From the NCBI RefSeq assembly GCF_028290625.1, contig NZ_JAQGJM010000017.1, positions 1 to 45,896 of the forward strand: DNA of 45,896 nucleotides, given 5' to 3'. The DNA comes from Devosia sp. Its GTDB lineage: Bacteria; Pseudomonadota; Alphaproteobacteria; Rhizobiales; Devosiaceae. Below the pieces are notes generated by a model. The model did no database searches and was not told the DNA's origin. It was given only the letters and a program-made list of their open reading frames with translations. A program made the position numbers and the translations under genes. Positions 8,439-15,327 of the stretch are shown piece after piece (position 1 is the stretch's first letter; each line of letters opens with the position of its first letter).

Positions 8439-9389
8439 ATGTCCACTCCTTTCAATGGTGCAGCCGCTCCGGCCGCCAATGCCGTGCCCGCCGGGGCGCT
8501 GATCAAGAATTCGACCGACGCGGCCTTTAAGGCCGACGTCATCGATGCGTCGCTCGATACCCCCGTGCTGGTGGATTTCTGGGCGCCCTGGTGTGGCCCC
8601 TGCCGCGCCCTGACCCCGGCGCTGGAAAAGGTCGTCAACGAGAAGGCCGGCGCCATCCGGCTGATCAAGATCAATATTGACGAGAACCCTCAGATCGCCG
8701 GCCAGCTCGGCATCCAGTCGATTCCAGCCGTGTTCGCCTTCTCGGGCGGCCGTCCAGTCGATGGCTTCATGGGCGCCATGCCCGAGACCGAAGTGCGCAG
8801 GTTTGCCGAAAAGGTGATCGCCGGCGCGCCCGTGCCGGCCCCCGCCGAAGACTCGATGGAAGACCAGATCAAGGCCGCGGTGACCGCCGCTGACGAGGCG
8901 CTGGCCACCGGCGATCTTGGCCGCGCCGCGCAGATCTACGGCATGGTGGTGCAACACGTGCCCGATCATGCGGCGGCCCTCTTGGGCCTCGCCAAGGTCT
9001 ACTTCGCTGCCGGCGAGCCCGACCAGGCCCAGACCACGCTGGACCTGCTGTCGCTCGAAGCACGCACCGGCGCCGATTACACCGCTTTGGTCAATTCGCT
9101 GCGCCTGCTGGCTGAGGCCGCCGGCCTGTCGGAGGCCGCGACGCTGGAAGCTGCCTTGGCCGCCAATCCGGACGATCATCAGGCCCGCTTCGACCTGGCG
9201 GTGGTGCTCAATGCCGAAGGCAAGCAGGTCGAGGCCGCCGAGGCGCTGGTGACGCTGTTCCGCAAGGACCGCACCTGGAACGAAGACGCCGCCCGCAAGA
9301 AGCTGCTCGAACTGTTCGAGGCCTGGGGCCCCAAGGACCCGGCCACGCTCAAGGGCCGTCGCCTGCTGTCGGCGGCATTGTTCTCGTAA
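8439..9389 (+). CDS. cnoX: Thioredoxin-TPR co-chaperone, CnoX/YbbN family
   Basis: Cytoplasmic chaperedoxin: an N-terminal thioredoxin fold (about residues 22-130) joined to a helical TPR-like C-terminal region (about 145-316). The family protects proteins from oxidation and hands clients to chaperones. The active site W51-C52-G53-P54-C55 keeps both cysteines, unlike the E. coli protein but as in alphaproteobacterial members. I chose the ATG at 8439 because AGAAGG lies 8 bp upstream and the fold begins soon after; an earlier in-frame start at 8367 would add 24 unlikely residues. It is followed 8 bp later by the LON-domain gene. Confidence 0.88.
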   Translation: MSTPFNGAAAPAANAVPAGALIKNSTDAAFKADVIDASLDTPVLVDFWAPWCGPCRALTPALEKVVNEKAGAIRLIKINIDENPQIAGQLGIQSIPAVFAFSGGRPVDGFMGAMPETEVRRFAEKVIAGAPVPAPAEDSMEDQIKAAVTAADEALATGDLGRAAQIYGMVVQHVPDHAAALLGLAKVYFAAGEPDQAQTTLDLLSLEARTGADYTALVNSLRLLAEAAGLSEAATLEAALAANPDDHQARFDLAVVLNAEGKQVEAAEALVTLFRKDRTWNEDAARKKLLELFEAWGPKDPATLKGRRLLSAALFS

Positions 9390-9397
9390 GGAGTGTC

Positions 9398-10066
9398 ATG
9401 CTCAAGCGCCCTGCTTCGCCAGCCGACCTGCCCAAGAGCGTTCCGGTCTTTCCATTGACCGGGGCGCTGCTACTGCCATTCTCGCATCGCCCGCTCAACA
9501 TTTTCGAGCCGCGCTATATCGATATGGTGGACGCGGCCCTGCGCGGCGATCGCTTGATCGGGCTGATCCAGCCCGAGGACACCTCCGAGGAAAGCCCCAA
9601 GGGCCGCTCGCCCTTGCAGTCCATCGGGTGCCTGGGCCGGCTGACGCATTTCGAGGAAAGCGGGGAGGGGCGCTATTTCATCATTCTGGAAGGCATTACC
9701 CGCTTCAAGATTTTGCATGAGCTGACAGTGATGACGCCCTACCGGCAATGCGTCATCGCGGCCGATGGTTTCGCGGCCGATTTCGAGCGCGAATATGGCG
9801 AGGACGCCGTCGATCGCGAGCGCTTCGTCAAGATGATGCGCGACTATGCCGAATTCGCCAATATCGATCTCAACTGGGAAGAGATCGAGCAGACAGGCAC
9901 CGCGGACCTGGTCAATTTCTGCTGCATGGTCTCCCCCTACGGCGCCGCCGAAAAGCAGGTGCTGCTGGAAGCCCAGACCCTTGAACAGCGCGCCGAAACC
10001 CTGATCGCCATGACCGAATACGAAATGGCGCGCGGTGGCAGCGACAAGCCCAATACGCTGAACTGA
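9398..10066 (+). CDS. LON peptidase substrate-binding domain protein
   Basis: A 222-residue protein made only of the N-terminal substrate-binding domain of Lon, without the AAA+ or protease parts. Landmarks are VPVFPLTGALLLPFSHRPLN, IFEPRY and the later LEGITRFKI. Stand-alone members are common in alphaproteobacteria next to cnoX and a Trm112 gene, as here. A role in protein quality control is inferred from the domain and the neighbour. AAGGAG lies before the ATG. The stop overlaps the next start (TGATG). Confidence 0.9.
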   Translation: MLKRPASPADLPKSVPVFPLTGALLLPFSHRPLNIFEPRYIDMVDAALRGDRLIGLIQPEDTSEESPKGRSPLQSIGCLGRLTHFEESGEGRYFIILEGITRFKILHELTVMTPYRQCVIAADGFAADFEREYGEDAVDRERFVKMMRDYAEFANIDLNWEEIEQTGTADLVNFCCMVSPYGAAEKQVLLEAQTLEQRAETLIAMTEYEMARGGSDKPNTLN

Positions 10067-10293
10067 TGGCCCCGCCCGATCCGCGCCACGCGCTCGATGT
10101 CAAAACGCTGGAAATGCTGGTCTGTCCGCTGACCAAGACGCGGCTGACGCTGTCGGGCGACAAGACCGAGCTGATTTCGGTGGCCGGGCGTTTGGCCTTC
10201 CCCATCAGCCGCGGCGTGCCTCTGCTCAGCCTCGATGAGGCGCGCAGCATCGATCCCGACGAGCTGAAACGGCTGACCGCGCCACAGCTTTGA
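10066..10293 (+). CDS. Trm112 family protein (UPF0434)
   Basis: Small 75-residue protein of the Trm112/YcaR family. The core LEMLVCPLTKTRLTLS and PISRGVPLLSLDEAR are typical. Only one cysteine of the zinc knuckle remains (VCPLTK), as in many bacterial members. The eukaryotic relative activates methyltransferases; the bacterial role is uncertain. The start overlaps the stop of the LON-domain gene by one base, so expression is probably coupled. Confidence 0.88.
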   Translation: MAPPDPRHALDVKTLEMLVCPLTKTRLTLSGDKTELISVAGRLAFPISRGVPLLSLDEARSIDPDELKRLTAPQL

Positions 10294-10317
10294 GCCTGCC
10301 TGACCCGGAGCTGAGCC

Positions 10318-11181
10318 TTGGCCGCAAGCAATCCCACCGTCGCCGTCATCACCCCGGCCTTTGCCGCCATGGGCACGCTCGTCACCACGGTACGCAGCGT
10401 ATTGGCGCAGACCTATCCGCACTGGGAATTGGTGATCGTTTCCGATGACGGGGTGGACTATCTCAGGTTTCTGGCCGAGCACGGCATCGCCGACAAACGC
10501 ATCAGCCAGTTGAGTAGCGGCAAAGTCGGGGGCGGGGCATCGGCGGCGCGCAACTTGGCGCTGGATGCGATCACCGCGCCTTATGCGGCGATTCTGGATG
10601 CCGACGATCGGCTCAAGCCGCAAAAGCTGGAGCGGGCAGTGGCGGCGCTGGAGCATCATGGCATCGTCACCACGGCGCTCGACGTGATGGACGAGCAGTT
10701 CAACCATTTACGAGATGTGGCGGCCGGACCCGATGGGGAGATGACGCCCGGCGCGCACAAATGGGTCAATGTCTCGATGGATTCGATGATTGTCTGGGAT
10801 CGCGCCAGGGCCGATGCCCGCTACGATCTGACCATGAGCAACATGACCGATCTGGAATTGCTGCTGCAACTGTATCGCACCGTGCCGGCCTCGTTCCATC
10901 TCGGCACGCCGCTGCACGACTACATCAAGCGCGACGGATCGATGAGCAATGGCGAAAAGACCGCGGCGGGCATGGTGGCCAGCAAGACCACGCTGCTGCA
11001 GCGACTGGGGAGCGGCTATTACCCGCTAGCGCCCGGCGGGGTCGAGGGCATGGTGGATTTCCTCACCGTGTCGCTGGAGGCCGAAAGGCACTACGGGGCG
11101 GCGCTTGCAGCCCAGCCCGGCCTACTGTTCGAAGATCATCTGGAGCCGCGGCTGGCGGCAGCAAAACAGGCGGCCCCCTGA
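10318..11181 (+). CDS. Family 2 glycosyltransferase
   Basis: A 287-residue GT-A fold enzyme. It has the N-terminal nucleotide-sugar region (AVITPAFAAMGTLVTTVRSV), ASAARNLALD, and the metal-binding AILDADDRLKP. No membrane segments are seen, so it is soluble or peripheral. Donor and acceptor cannot be told from the sequence. The start is TTG at 10318 with GGAG 8 bp upstream; it closes the cnoX-LON-Trm112 run. Its last codons overlap a hairpin that can serve as terminator for the convergent secreted-protein gene. Confidence 0.82.
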   Translation: MAASNPTVAVITPAFAAMGTLVTTVRSVLAQTYPHWELVIVSDDGVDYLRFLAEHGIADKRISQLSSGKVGGGASAARNLALDAITAPYAAILDADDRLKPQKLERAVAALEHHGIVTTALDVMDEQFNHLRDVAAGPDGEMTPGAHKWVNVSMDSMIVWDRARADARYDLTMSNMTDLELLLQLYRTVPASFHLGTPLHDYIKRDGSMSNGEKTAAGMVASKTTLLQRLGSGYYPLAPGGVEGMVDFLTVSLEAERHYGAALAAQPGLLFEDHLEPRLAAAKQAAP

Positions 11182-11190
11182 GGAGCCGCC
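11163..11190 (-). terminator. Terminator for the reverse-strand secreted protein gene, copy 1
   Basis: Stem GGCGGCCCC/GGAGCCGCC (11169-11177 with 11182-11190) followed on the reverse strand by TGTTTTG. It overlaps the stop codon of the convergent glycosyltransferase. A closely similar hairpin follows the second paralog. Confidence 0.65.
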
Positions 11191-11214
11191 CGATGGTCAG
11201 ACCCAGGGCGCGAT

Positions 11215-11529
11215 TTAGAGCACGTAGAGGGTCACATTGGTACCGTTGCCGCTGATGCCGACGACGTCGGATGGCGCATAGCCCTGCGCGGCGAGGGAGT
11301 TGGTGATGTACTTGTTGTCAGTGATGCGGTTCTGCAGTGCCGCATTGTCGGTCTCGATCTTGAGGAACTGGGCGTCGGTCGGGGTGACCGTCTCGATGGT
11401 GGCGTAGCTCGCATCGGTGAGAGTATTGAGCGCATCGAAGCCGCCCATGGCATCGGCCGGATTGGCATAAGCGGCCGAAGCGCCGATCATCAGGGTTGCG
11501 GTCAGGGCGATAAGCTTGAGGGTTTTCAT
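11215..11529 (-). CDS. Small secreted protein, paralog 1 (104 residues)
   Basis: Exported protein with a clear Sec signal peptide (MKTLKLIALTATLMIGASAA, cleavage probably after AYA). The mature part of about 80 residues has no cysteines. Its C-terminal half, AAQGYAPSDVVGISGNGTN then VTLYVL, is shared with the second paralog at 11952-12266. AAGGA precedes the ATG. The two genes have the same length (104 codons), similar upstream boxes and similar terminators, so they arose by tandem duplication. Function is unknown; the C-terminal pattern recalls small rhizobial periplasmic proteins without assigned role. Confidence 0.75.
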   Translation of the reverse strand: MKTLKLIALTATLMIGASAAYANPADAMGGFDALNTLTDASYATIETVTPTDAQFLKIETDNAALQNRITDNKYITNSLAAQGYAPSDVVGISGNGTNVTLYVL

Positions 11530-11618
11530 AATGGTTTCCTTGGGTTGGGTGACGCTCGGCTGCTGTCGAACTCGCTAGGAGATACGCGACCGTTCCCGGT
11601 AAGTTTCGCTATTGTGGT

Positions 11619-11650
11619 GTTTTGACGAACACTGATTTGTGACGGTTCGC
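11619..11650 (-). promoter_or_regulatory. Upstream box of secreted protein paralog 1
   Basis: GAACACTGATTTGTGACGG-TTC, about 94 bp before the start, matches the box before the second paralog at nearly every position. It contains CAC-N6-GTG, and GAAC/GTTC ends in mirror orientation. It may be an operator or overlap the -35 region. A poor -10 candidate, CAATAG, follows on the reverse strand. Confidence 0.5.
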
Positions 11651-11750
11651 AGTGGAACTATATTGGGAGTGGTGGTGCTCGCTCCGGCAGCGGCCGTTGA
11701 CTAGGTCTGAGCCAGGTCTGAGCAAGCCCTAGTACAGCCTCCCCACCGCT

Positions 11751-11830
11751 CTTCCCGCGGACTTGATTCGCGGGCCTCTCTCAACCCGGCACAAACGTCG
11801 AGAGGGCCCGCGGATCAAGTCCGCGGGAAG
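11751..11830. repeat. Palindromic double-hairpin repeat, family A copy 2
   Basis: Two mirror hairpins like those at 2573. The left stem CCCGCGGA/TTCGCGGG carries one wobble pair; the right stem CCCGCGGA/TCCGCGGG is perfect. It lies between the two secreted-protein genes, downstream of paralog 2 and upstream of the promoter region of paralog 1. Confidence 0.9.
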
Positions 11831-11893
11831 GACAGCGGTGCGTGGGGAAGGCCTGAGGGAAAGACCGGGCTCATCTGAAGCCAAGGCTCAAGG

Positions 11894-11925
11894 CAAAAAA
11901 CAGGCGGCTCCCTGTGGAGCCGCCC
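11894..11925 (-). terminator. Terminator for secreted protein paralog 2
   Basis: Perfect 9-bp stem GGCGGCTCC/GGAGCCGCC (11903-11911 with 11916-11924), followed on the reverse strand by TGTTTTTTGCC. It is nearly the same as the hairpin after paralog 1, so the duplicated unit includes the terminator. Confidence 0.8.
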
Positions 11926-11951
11926 GACGGTCAGAGCTGACAGCTAAACGC

Positions 11952-12266
11952 CTAGAGCGCGTAAAGCGTGATGTTGCTGCCGGTGCCAGTGATGCCAATG
12001 ATATCGGATGGCGCATAGCCCTGGGCCGCGATCGTCGCCGAAATTGCGTGGTTCTGGCTGATCAGGGCCTGCAGCGCCGCCGTGTCGGTATCGATCTTGA
12101 GCGAACGGGCTTCGCCGGGGTTGACCTTGAGAACGGTGGCGTACTGGGCGTCGCTCAGGGCGCTGAGGGCATTAATGCCGCCGCGGTCACTGTGGGGACT
12201 GGCATAGGCGGCAGTAGCGCCGGCCAGCAGCGTTGCGGTCAGCACGATGATCTTGAGGGTCTTCAT
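11952..12266 (-). CDS. Small secreted protein, paralog 2 (104 residues)
   Basis: Paralog of the protein at 11215-11529 with the same length. It has a signal peptide MKTLKIIVLTATLLAGATAA with cleavage probably after AYA. The C-terminal half, AAQGYAPSDIIGITGTGSN then ITLYAL, is nearly the same as in paralog 1, while the middle has diverged. An earlier in-frame ATG at 12368 would put 34 residues before the signal peptide; the ATG at 12266, with GGAGA 5 bp upstream, is clearly better. The upstream region shares GCTCGGCT-n-TTGTCGAACTCGC and a dyad box with paralog 1. The gene is probably single. Function is unknown. Confidence 0.75.
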   Translation of the reverse strand: MKTLKIIVLTATLLAGATAAYASPHSDRGGINALSALSDAQYATVLKVNPGEARSLKIDTDTAALQALISQNHAISATIAAQGYAPSDIIGITGTGSNITLYAL

Positions 12267-12354
12267 GATAGTCTCCATAGCTTGTATCGCTCGGCTCTTG
12301 TCGAACTCGCAGACACAACGCGATAGGCCTGACACAGGTTTCCTGATTATGTCG

Positions 12355-12386
12355 TTTTGAGTGAACACTCATTTGTGTCGGTTCAT
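12355..12386 (-). promoter_or_regulatory. Upstream box of secreted protein paralog 2
   Basis: Contains the perfect dyad TGAGTG-AA-CACTCA (12358-12371) and, overlapping it, the box GAACACTCATTTGTGTCGG-TTC shared with paralog 1. It is about 92 bp before the start codon. The dyad has the look of a TetR-type operator. CATAAT on the reverse strand just after it may be the -10 element. Confidence 0.5.
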
Positions 12387-12433
12387 TGCTAAACGTTAAT
12401 GCGTCGGCCAGCTTGGGCGCGCTTCACAGGCTC

Positions 12434-12462
12434 TTGCCTTCTCCCCCTATTCCCCCTATAGA
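12434..12462 (+). promoter_or_regulatory. Sigma-70 type promoter of rpmI-rplT
   Basis: TTGCCT (12434-12439) and TATAGA (12457-12462) are separated by exactly 17 bp. Transcription would start near 12469, giving a leader of about 90 nt before rpmI, as is common for ribosomal protein operons. Confidence 0.6.
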
Positions 12463-12560
12463 CGCCACTTCTCCGGACCGCCCGGCCAACAGGCATGCCG
12501 TGGCGGTCTTTGAAAGCGATAGGCCCTCAAGCTTATCTTTGAACACCAAGGACCCGCAAA

Positions 12561-12761
12561 ATGCCCAAGATGAAGACGAAATCTGGCGCGAAGAAGCGTT
12601 TCAGTTTCACAGCGACTGGCAGAGTCAAAGCAGGCGTGGCCGGCAAGCGCCACCGTTTGATCAACCATTCGGCCAAGTACATTCGCACCAATCGCGGGAC
12701 CAAGATCCTGCAAAAGGGTGATGAAGGTCTGGTCAAGTGGTACATGCCCTACAATCGCTAA
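12561..12761 (+). CDS. rpmI: 50S ribosomal protein L35
   Basis: Basic 66-residue protein of the large ribosomal subunit. The family signature is plain: [14 protein letters not shown] at the start, then [15 protein letters not shown]. Length is normal. AAGGA lies about 8 bp before the ATG. It is first in an operon with rplT; infC, which precedes rpmI in many bacteria, is instead 22 kb away at 34381. Confidence 0.98.
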   Translation: MPKMKTKSGAKKRFSFTATGRVKAGVAGKRHRLINHSAKYIRTNRGTKILQKGDEGLVKWYMPYNR

Positions 12762-12784
12762 GAACGCTGAAAGGAAGCTGACAC

Positions 12785-13189
12785 ATGTCACGCGTTAAAA
12801 GAGGCGTTACCAATCACGCCCGTCACAAGAAAGTTCTCAAGGCTGCGGAAGGCTATTATGGCCGCCGCAAGTCCACGATCCGTATCGCCAAGCAGGCCGT
12901 CGAAAAGGCCGGCCAGTACGCGTATCGCGATCGTCGCGTCAAGAAGCGCAATTTCCGCGCCCTGTGGATCCAACGTATCAACGCCGCCGTGCGTGATTAC
13001 GGGCTGACCTATGGTCGATTTATCGACGGCCTCAGCAAGGCTGAGATTGCCGTCGACCGCAAGGTGCTCTCCGATCTCGCGATCACCGAGCCCGCAGCGT
13101 TCGGCGTGCTGGTCGAAAAGGCCAAGACTGCTCTCGCGTATCTGGAATCGGTTGATGCCGTGACCCATGCCCGCGTGACCGCCGCCTAA
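12785..13189 (+). CDS. rplT: 50S ribosomal protein L20
   Basis: A 134-residue basic protein that binds 23S rRNA early in large-subunit assembly. It begins [19 protein letters not shown] and contains [19 protein letters not shown], both typical. It lies 23 bp after rpmI with GGAAG before the ATG. In E. coli L20 represses its own operon by binding the leader; whether the leader here does the same cannot be seen. A hairpin with a U-run follows, before pheS. Confidence 0.98.
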   Translation: MSRVKRGVTNHARHKKVLKAAEGYYGRRKSTIRIAKQAVEKAGQYAYRDRRVKKRNFRALWIQRINAAVRDYGLTYGRFIDGLSKAEIAVDRKVLSDLAITEPAAFGVLVEKAKTALAYLESVDAVTHARVTAA

Positions 13190-13217
13190 TCTGCCGCCCT
13201 CGCTGAGGTCAAAAATT

Positions 13218-13263
13218 GCGCCTTGCGCCGCCCGTTGAGGGCTGGCGCGGGGCGTTTTTGTTT
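13218..13263 (+). terminator. Terminator or attenuator between rplT and pheS
   Basis: A long GC-rich hairpin (13219-13233 with 13240-13254, including a few G-U pairs) is followed by TTTTTGTTT. It can end rplT transcripts, or regulate read-through to pheS 37 bp later. No Phe-rich leader peptide is evident, so classic pheST attenuation is not supported. Confidence 0.75.
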
Positions 13264-13299
13264 GCTCTAAACACCCGCGCTTTCCTACGGAACCTTGCC

Positions 13300-14430
13300 A
13301 TGTCACTCGATAGTCAGATCGACGCCCTCCGCACCGAGCTTGCCGCCGCCATCGCGGCCGCGACCGACGATGCCAGCCTCGATGCCGTGCGCGTCGCCGC
13401 TTTGGGCAAGAAGGGCAGCGTTTCGGCACTGCTGGCCTCGCTCGGCAGCATGGCGCCCGAAGAGCGCAAGAGCGCCGGCCCGGCCATCAACGGGCTCAAG
13501 AACGAGATTGCCGGCCTGATCGAGGCGGCCAATGCCGCGCTCAAGGGCGCGGCGCTCGAGGCCCGCCTCAAGGCGGAGACAGTGGACATCACCCTGCCGC
13601 TGCAGCCGGCGCCGACCGCGCAGGGCCGCATCCACCCGATTTCGCAAACCCTGGATGAAATCACCGCCATCTTCTCGGATATGGGCTTTTCGATCGCCGA
13701 AGGCCCCGATATCGAGACCGACTATTTCAACTTCACCGCGCTCAATTTCCCCGAAGGCCATCCGGCGCGGGAAATGCACGACACCTTCTTCATGAAGCCC
13801 GGCCCGGACGGCGTGAAGAAACTGCTGCGCACTCACACGTCGCCGGTGCAGATGCGCGTCATGCAGCTCGGCAACGAAAAGCCGGCCGCCAGCTATATCA
13901 CGCCCCGTATGGACCCACCCATTCGCGTAGTCATTCCCGGCCGCACCTATCGCAATGACAGCGACCAGACCCATACCCCCATGTTCCATCAGGTCGAGGG
14001 GCTGGTCATCGACAAGTCCAGCCATATCGGCCAGCTCCGCTGGGTGCTGGAGGAGTTCCTCAAGGCCTATTTCGAGGTGCCCAACGTCACCTTGCGCTTC
14101 CGTCCGAGCTTCTTCCCGTTCACCGAGCCGTCGATGGAAGTCGACGTGCAATGCGATCGCTCGGGCAGCGAGGTCAAAATCGGCGAAGGCAGCGATTGGC
14201 TGGAAATCCTCGGCTGCGGCATGGTGCATCCCAATGTCATCCGTAATGCCGGGCTCGATCCGGACGTGTACCAGGGCTTTGCCTGGGGCATGGGCATTGA
14301 TCGCATCGCCATGCTGAAATACGGCATGCCGGACCTTCGTGCGTTTTTCGACGCGGACCAGCGCTGGCTCGATCACTACGGCTTCCGCCCACTCGACCTG
14401 CCGACGCTGTTCGGGGGGCTGAGCCAGTAG
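13300..14430 (+). CDS. pheS: Phenylalanyl-tRNA synthetase alpha subunit
   Basis: Catalytic subunit (376 residues) of the alpha2-beta2 enzyme that charges tRNA-Phe. An N-terminal coiled-coil (about 1-85) precedes the class II core. Motif 2 contains [20 protein letters not shown] and motif 3 contains [17 protein letters not shown]. The phenylalanine-pocket region [17 protein letters not shown] is intact. The ATG at 13300 is preceded by ACGGA; an open frame extends upstream through the terminator hairpin but is not coding. pheT does not follow directly: two small genes intervene. Confidence 0.97.
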   Translation: MSLDSQIDALRTELAAAIAAATDDASLDAVRVAALGKKGSVSALLASLGSMAPEERKSAGPAINGLKNEIAGLIEAANAALKGAALEARLKAETVDITLPLQPAPTAQGRIHPISQTLDEITAIFSDMGFSIAEGPDIETDYFNFTALNFPEGHPAREMHDTFFMKPGPDGVKKLLRTHTSPVQMRVMQLGNEKPAASYITPRMDPPIRVVIPGRTYRNDSDQTHTPMFHQVEGLVIDKSSHIGQLRWVLEEFLKAYFEVPNVTLRFRPSFFPFTEPSMEVDVQCDRSGSEVKIGEGSDWLEILGCGMVHPNVIRNAGLDPDVYQGFAWGMGIDRIAMLKYGMPDLRAFFDADQRWLDHYGFRPLDLPTLFGGLSQ

Positions 14431-14431
14431 G

Positions 14432-14695
14432 ATGAGCTGGACCGAGCTGTGGGGGATTACGGGCGATATGGCGGCGGTGGAGCGTGAGCTTGGCCTCACG
14501 CCCGCCCGGTATCGGGCGACCTATACTAATGAAGTCGTGGTGCTGCCCGATCCACATTATCCAAGCCAGCGGCAGAGTTTTCGCATCCAGCTGTTGACTG
14601 ACGAGGCCAGCGGCAAGGTGTGGAAATTTGCCCTCGATGAAATCACCAACGGCGTTTACGCGCTGATCTACCAGCCATTCGGAAACCCAAATTGA
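14432..14695 (+). CDS. Hypothetical protein, 87 residues
   Basis: Small protein starting one base after the pheS stop and ending 4 bp into the next gene (TTGA overlap), so it is embedded in the pheS-pheT operon. It contains LGLTPARYRATYTNEVVVLP and a C-terminal YALIYQPFG. It has no signal peptide, no cysteines and no membrane segment. I do not recognise the family. The tight coupling on both sides and its codon use suggest a real gene. Confidence 0.65.
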   Translation: MSWTELWGITGDMAAVERELGLTPARYRATYTNEVVVLPDPHYPSQRQSFRIQLLTDEASGKVWKFALDEITNGVYALIYQPFGNPN

Positions 14696-15327
14696 CCGAA
14701 GAGCCAGTCCCCAACCCGATCTTCGTCGTCACCGACATCGAGGCCGATGGCCCGACGCCACTGCATTCCTCAATGCTGAGCTTTGCCTCGGTGGCCGTGG
14801 ATGCGGCGGGCAATCGCTATGGCGAGTTCGAGGCGAACCTGTTGCCGCGCGCGGACCGCAAGCCCGATGAGACGACCATGGCCTGGTGGCAGACCCAGCC
14901 CGAAGCCTGGGCGCATGCGACGCATGAGGCCGAGCCCGCCGAGATCGTCATGCCGCGCTTTGCCGATTGGGTGGATAGCCTGCCGGGCCCGCATGTGTTC
15001 GCCGCCGCGCCGATGATTTTCGATGGCCTATGGATGGACCATTATCTCGATCTGTTCGCCGGCACCCGCGTGCTCGGTGGCCCGTTCAAGACGCGACAGA
15101 TTTTCCGCGGGGGCGGCGTCTGCCTCTACACCATGGCCGGGACTTTGCGCGGCGCGCCCTACCTGAACTGGGGCATGCAGCGCGCGCCGGCCGAGTGGTA
15201 TGGCCACATCGTGCATTCCCACAAGGCCATCGACGATGCCCGCGGCTTCGCCAATGTGCTGGTCAAACTGTTCGAATTGTCTGCGGCACTGCCGCGTATC
15301 GACGCTACCGAAAGCATGTACCAATGA
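14692..15327 (+). CDS. DEDD-type 3'-5' exonuclease family protein
   Basis: A 211-residue protein with the RNase T/DnaQ-like exonuclease pattern: VVTDIEADG (motif I, D and E), the middle VFAAAPMIFDGLWMDHYLDL (motif II), and HSHKAIDDARGFA (motif III, H and D). Substrate, RNA or DNA, is unknown. It starts with TTG overlapping the previous stop, and its own stop overlaps the pheT start (ATGA). The gene therefore sits within the phenylalanyl-tRNA synthetase operon, which invites but does not prove a tRNA-related role. Confidence 0.8.
   Translation: MTEEPVPNPIFVVTDIEADGPTPLHSSMLSFASVAVDAAGNRYGEFEANLLPRADRKPDETTMAWWQTQPEAWAHATHEAEPAEIVMPRFADWVDSLPGPHVFAAAPMIFDGLWMDHYLDLFAGTRVLGGPFKTRQIFRGGGVCLYTMAGTLRGAPYLNWGMQRAPAEWYGHIVHSHKAIDDARGFANVLVKLFELSAALPRIDATESMYQ

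Noticed and set aside
11952..12368. Longer start for secreted protein paralog 2 at 12368
   Set aside because: It would place 34 residues before the signal peptide and cover the promoter box; the ATG at 12266 has a ribosome site and gives the same length as paralog 1.
13216..13299. Extended N-terminus of pheS through the hairpin
   Set aside because: The frame is open by chance; it contains the rplT terminator, and the normal PheS N-terminus starts at 13300.
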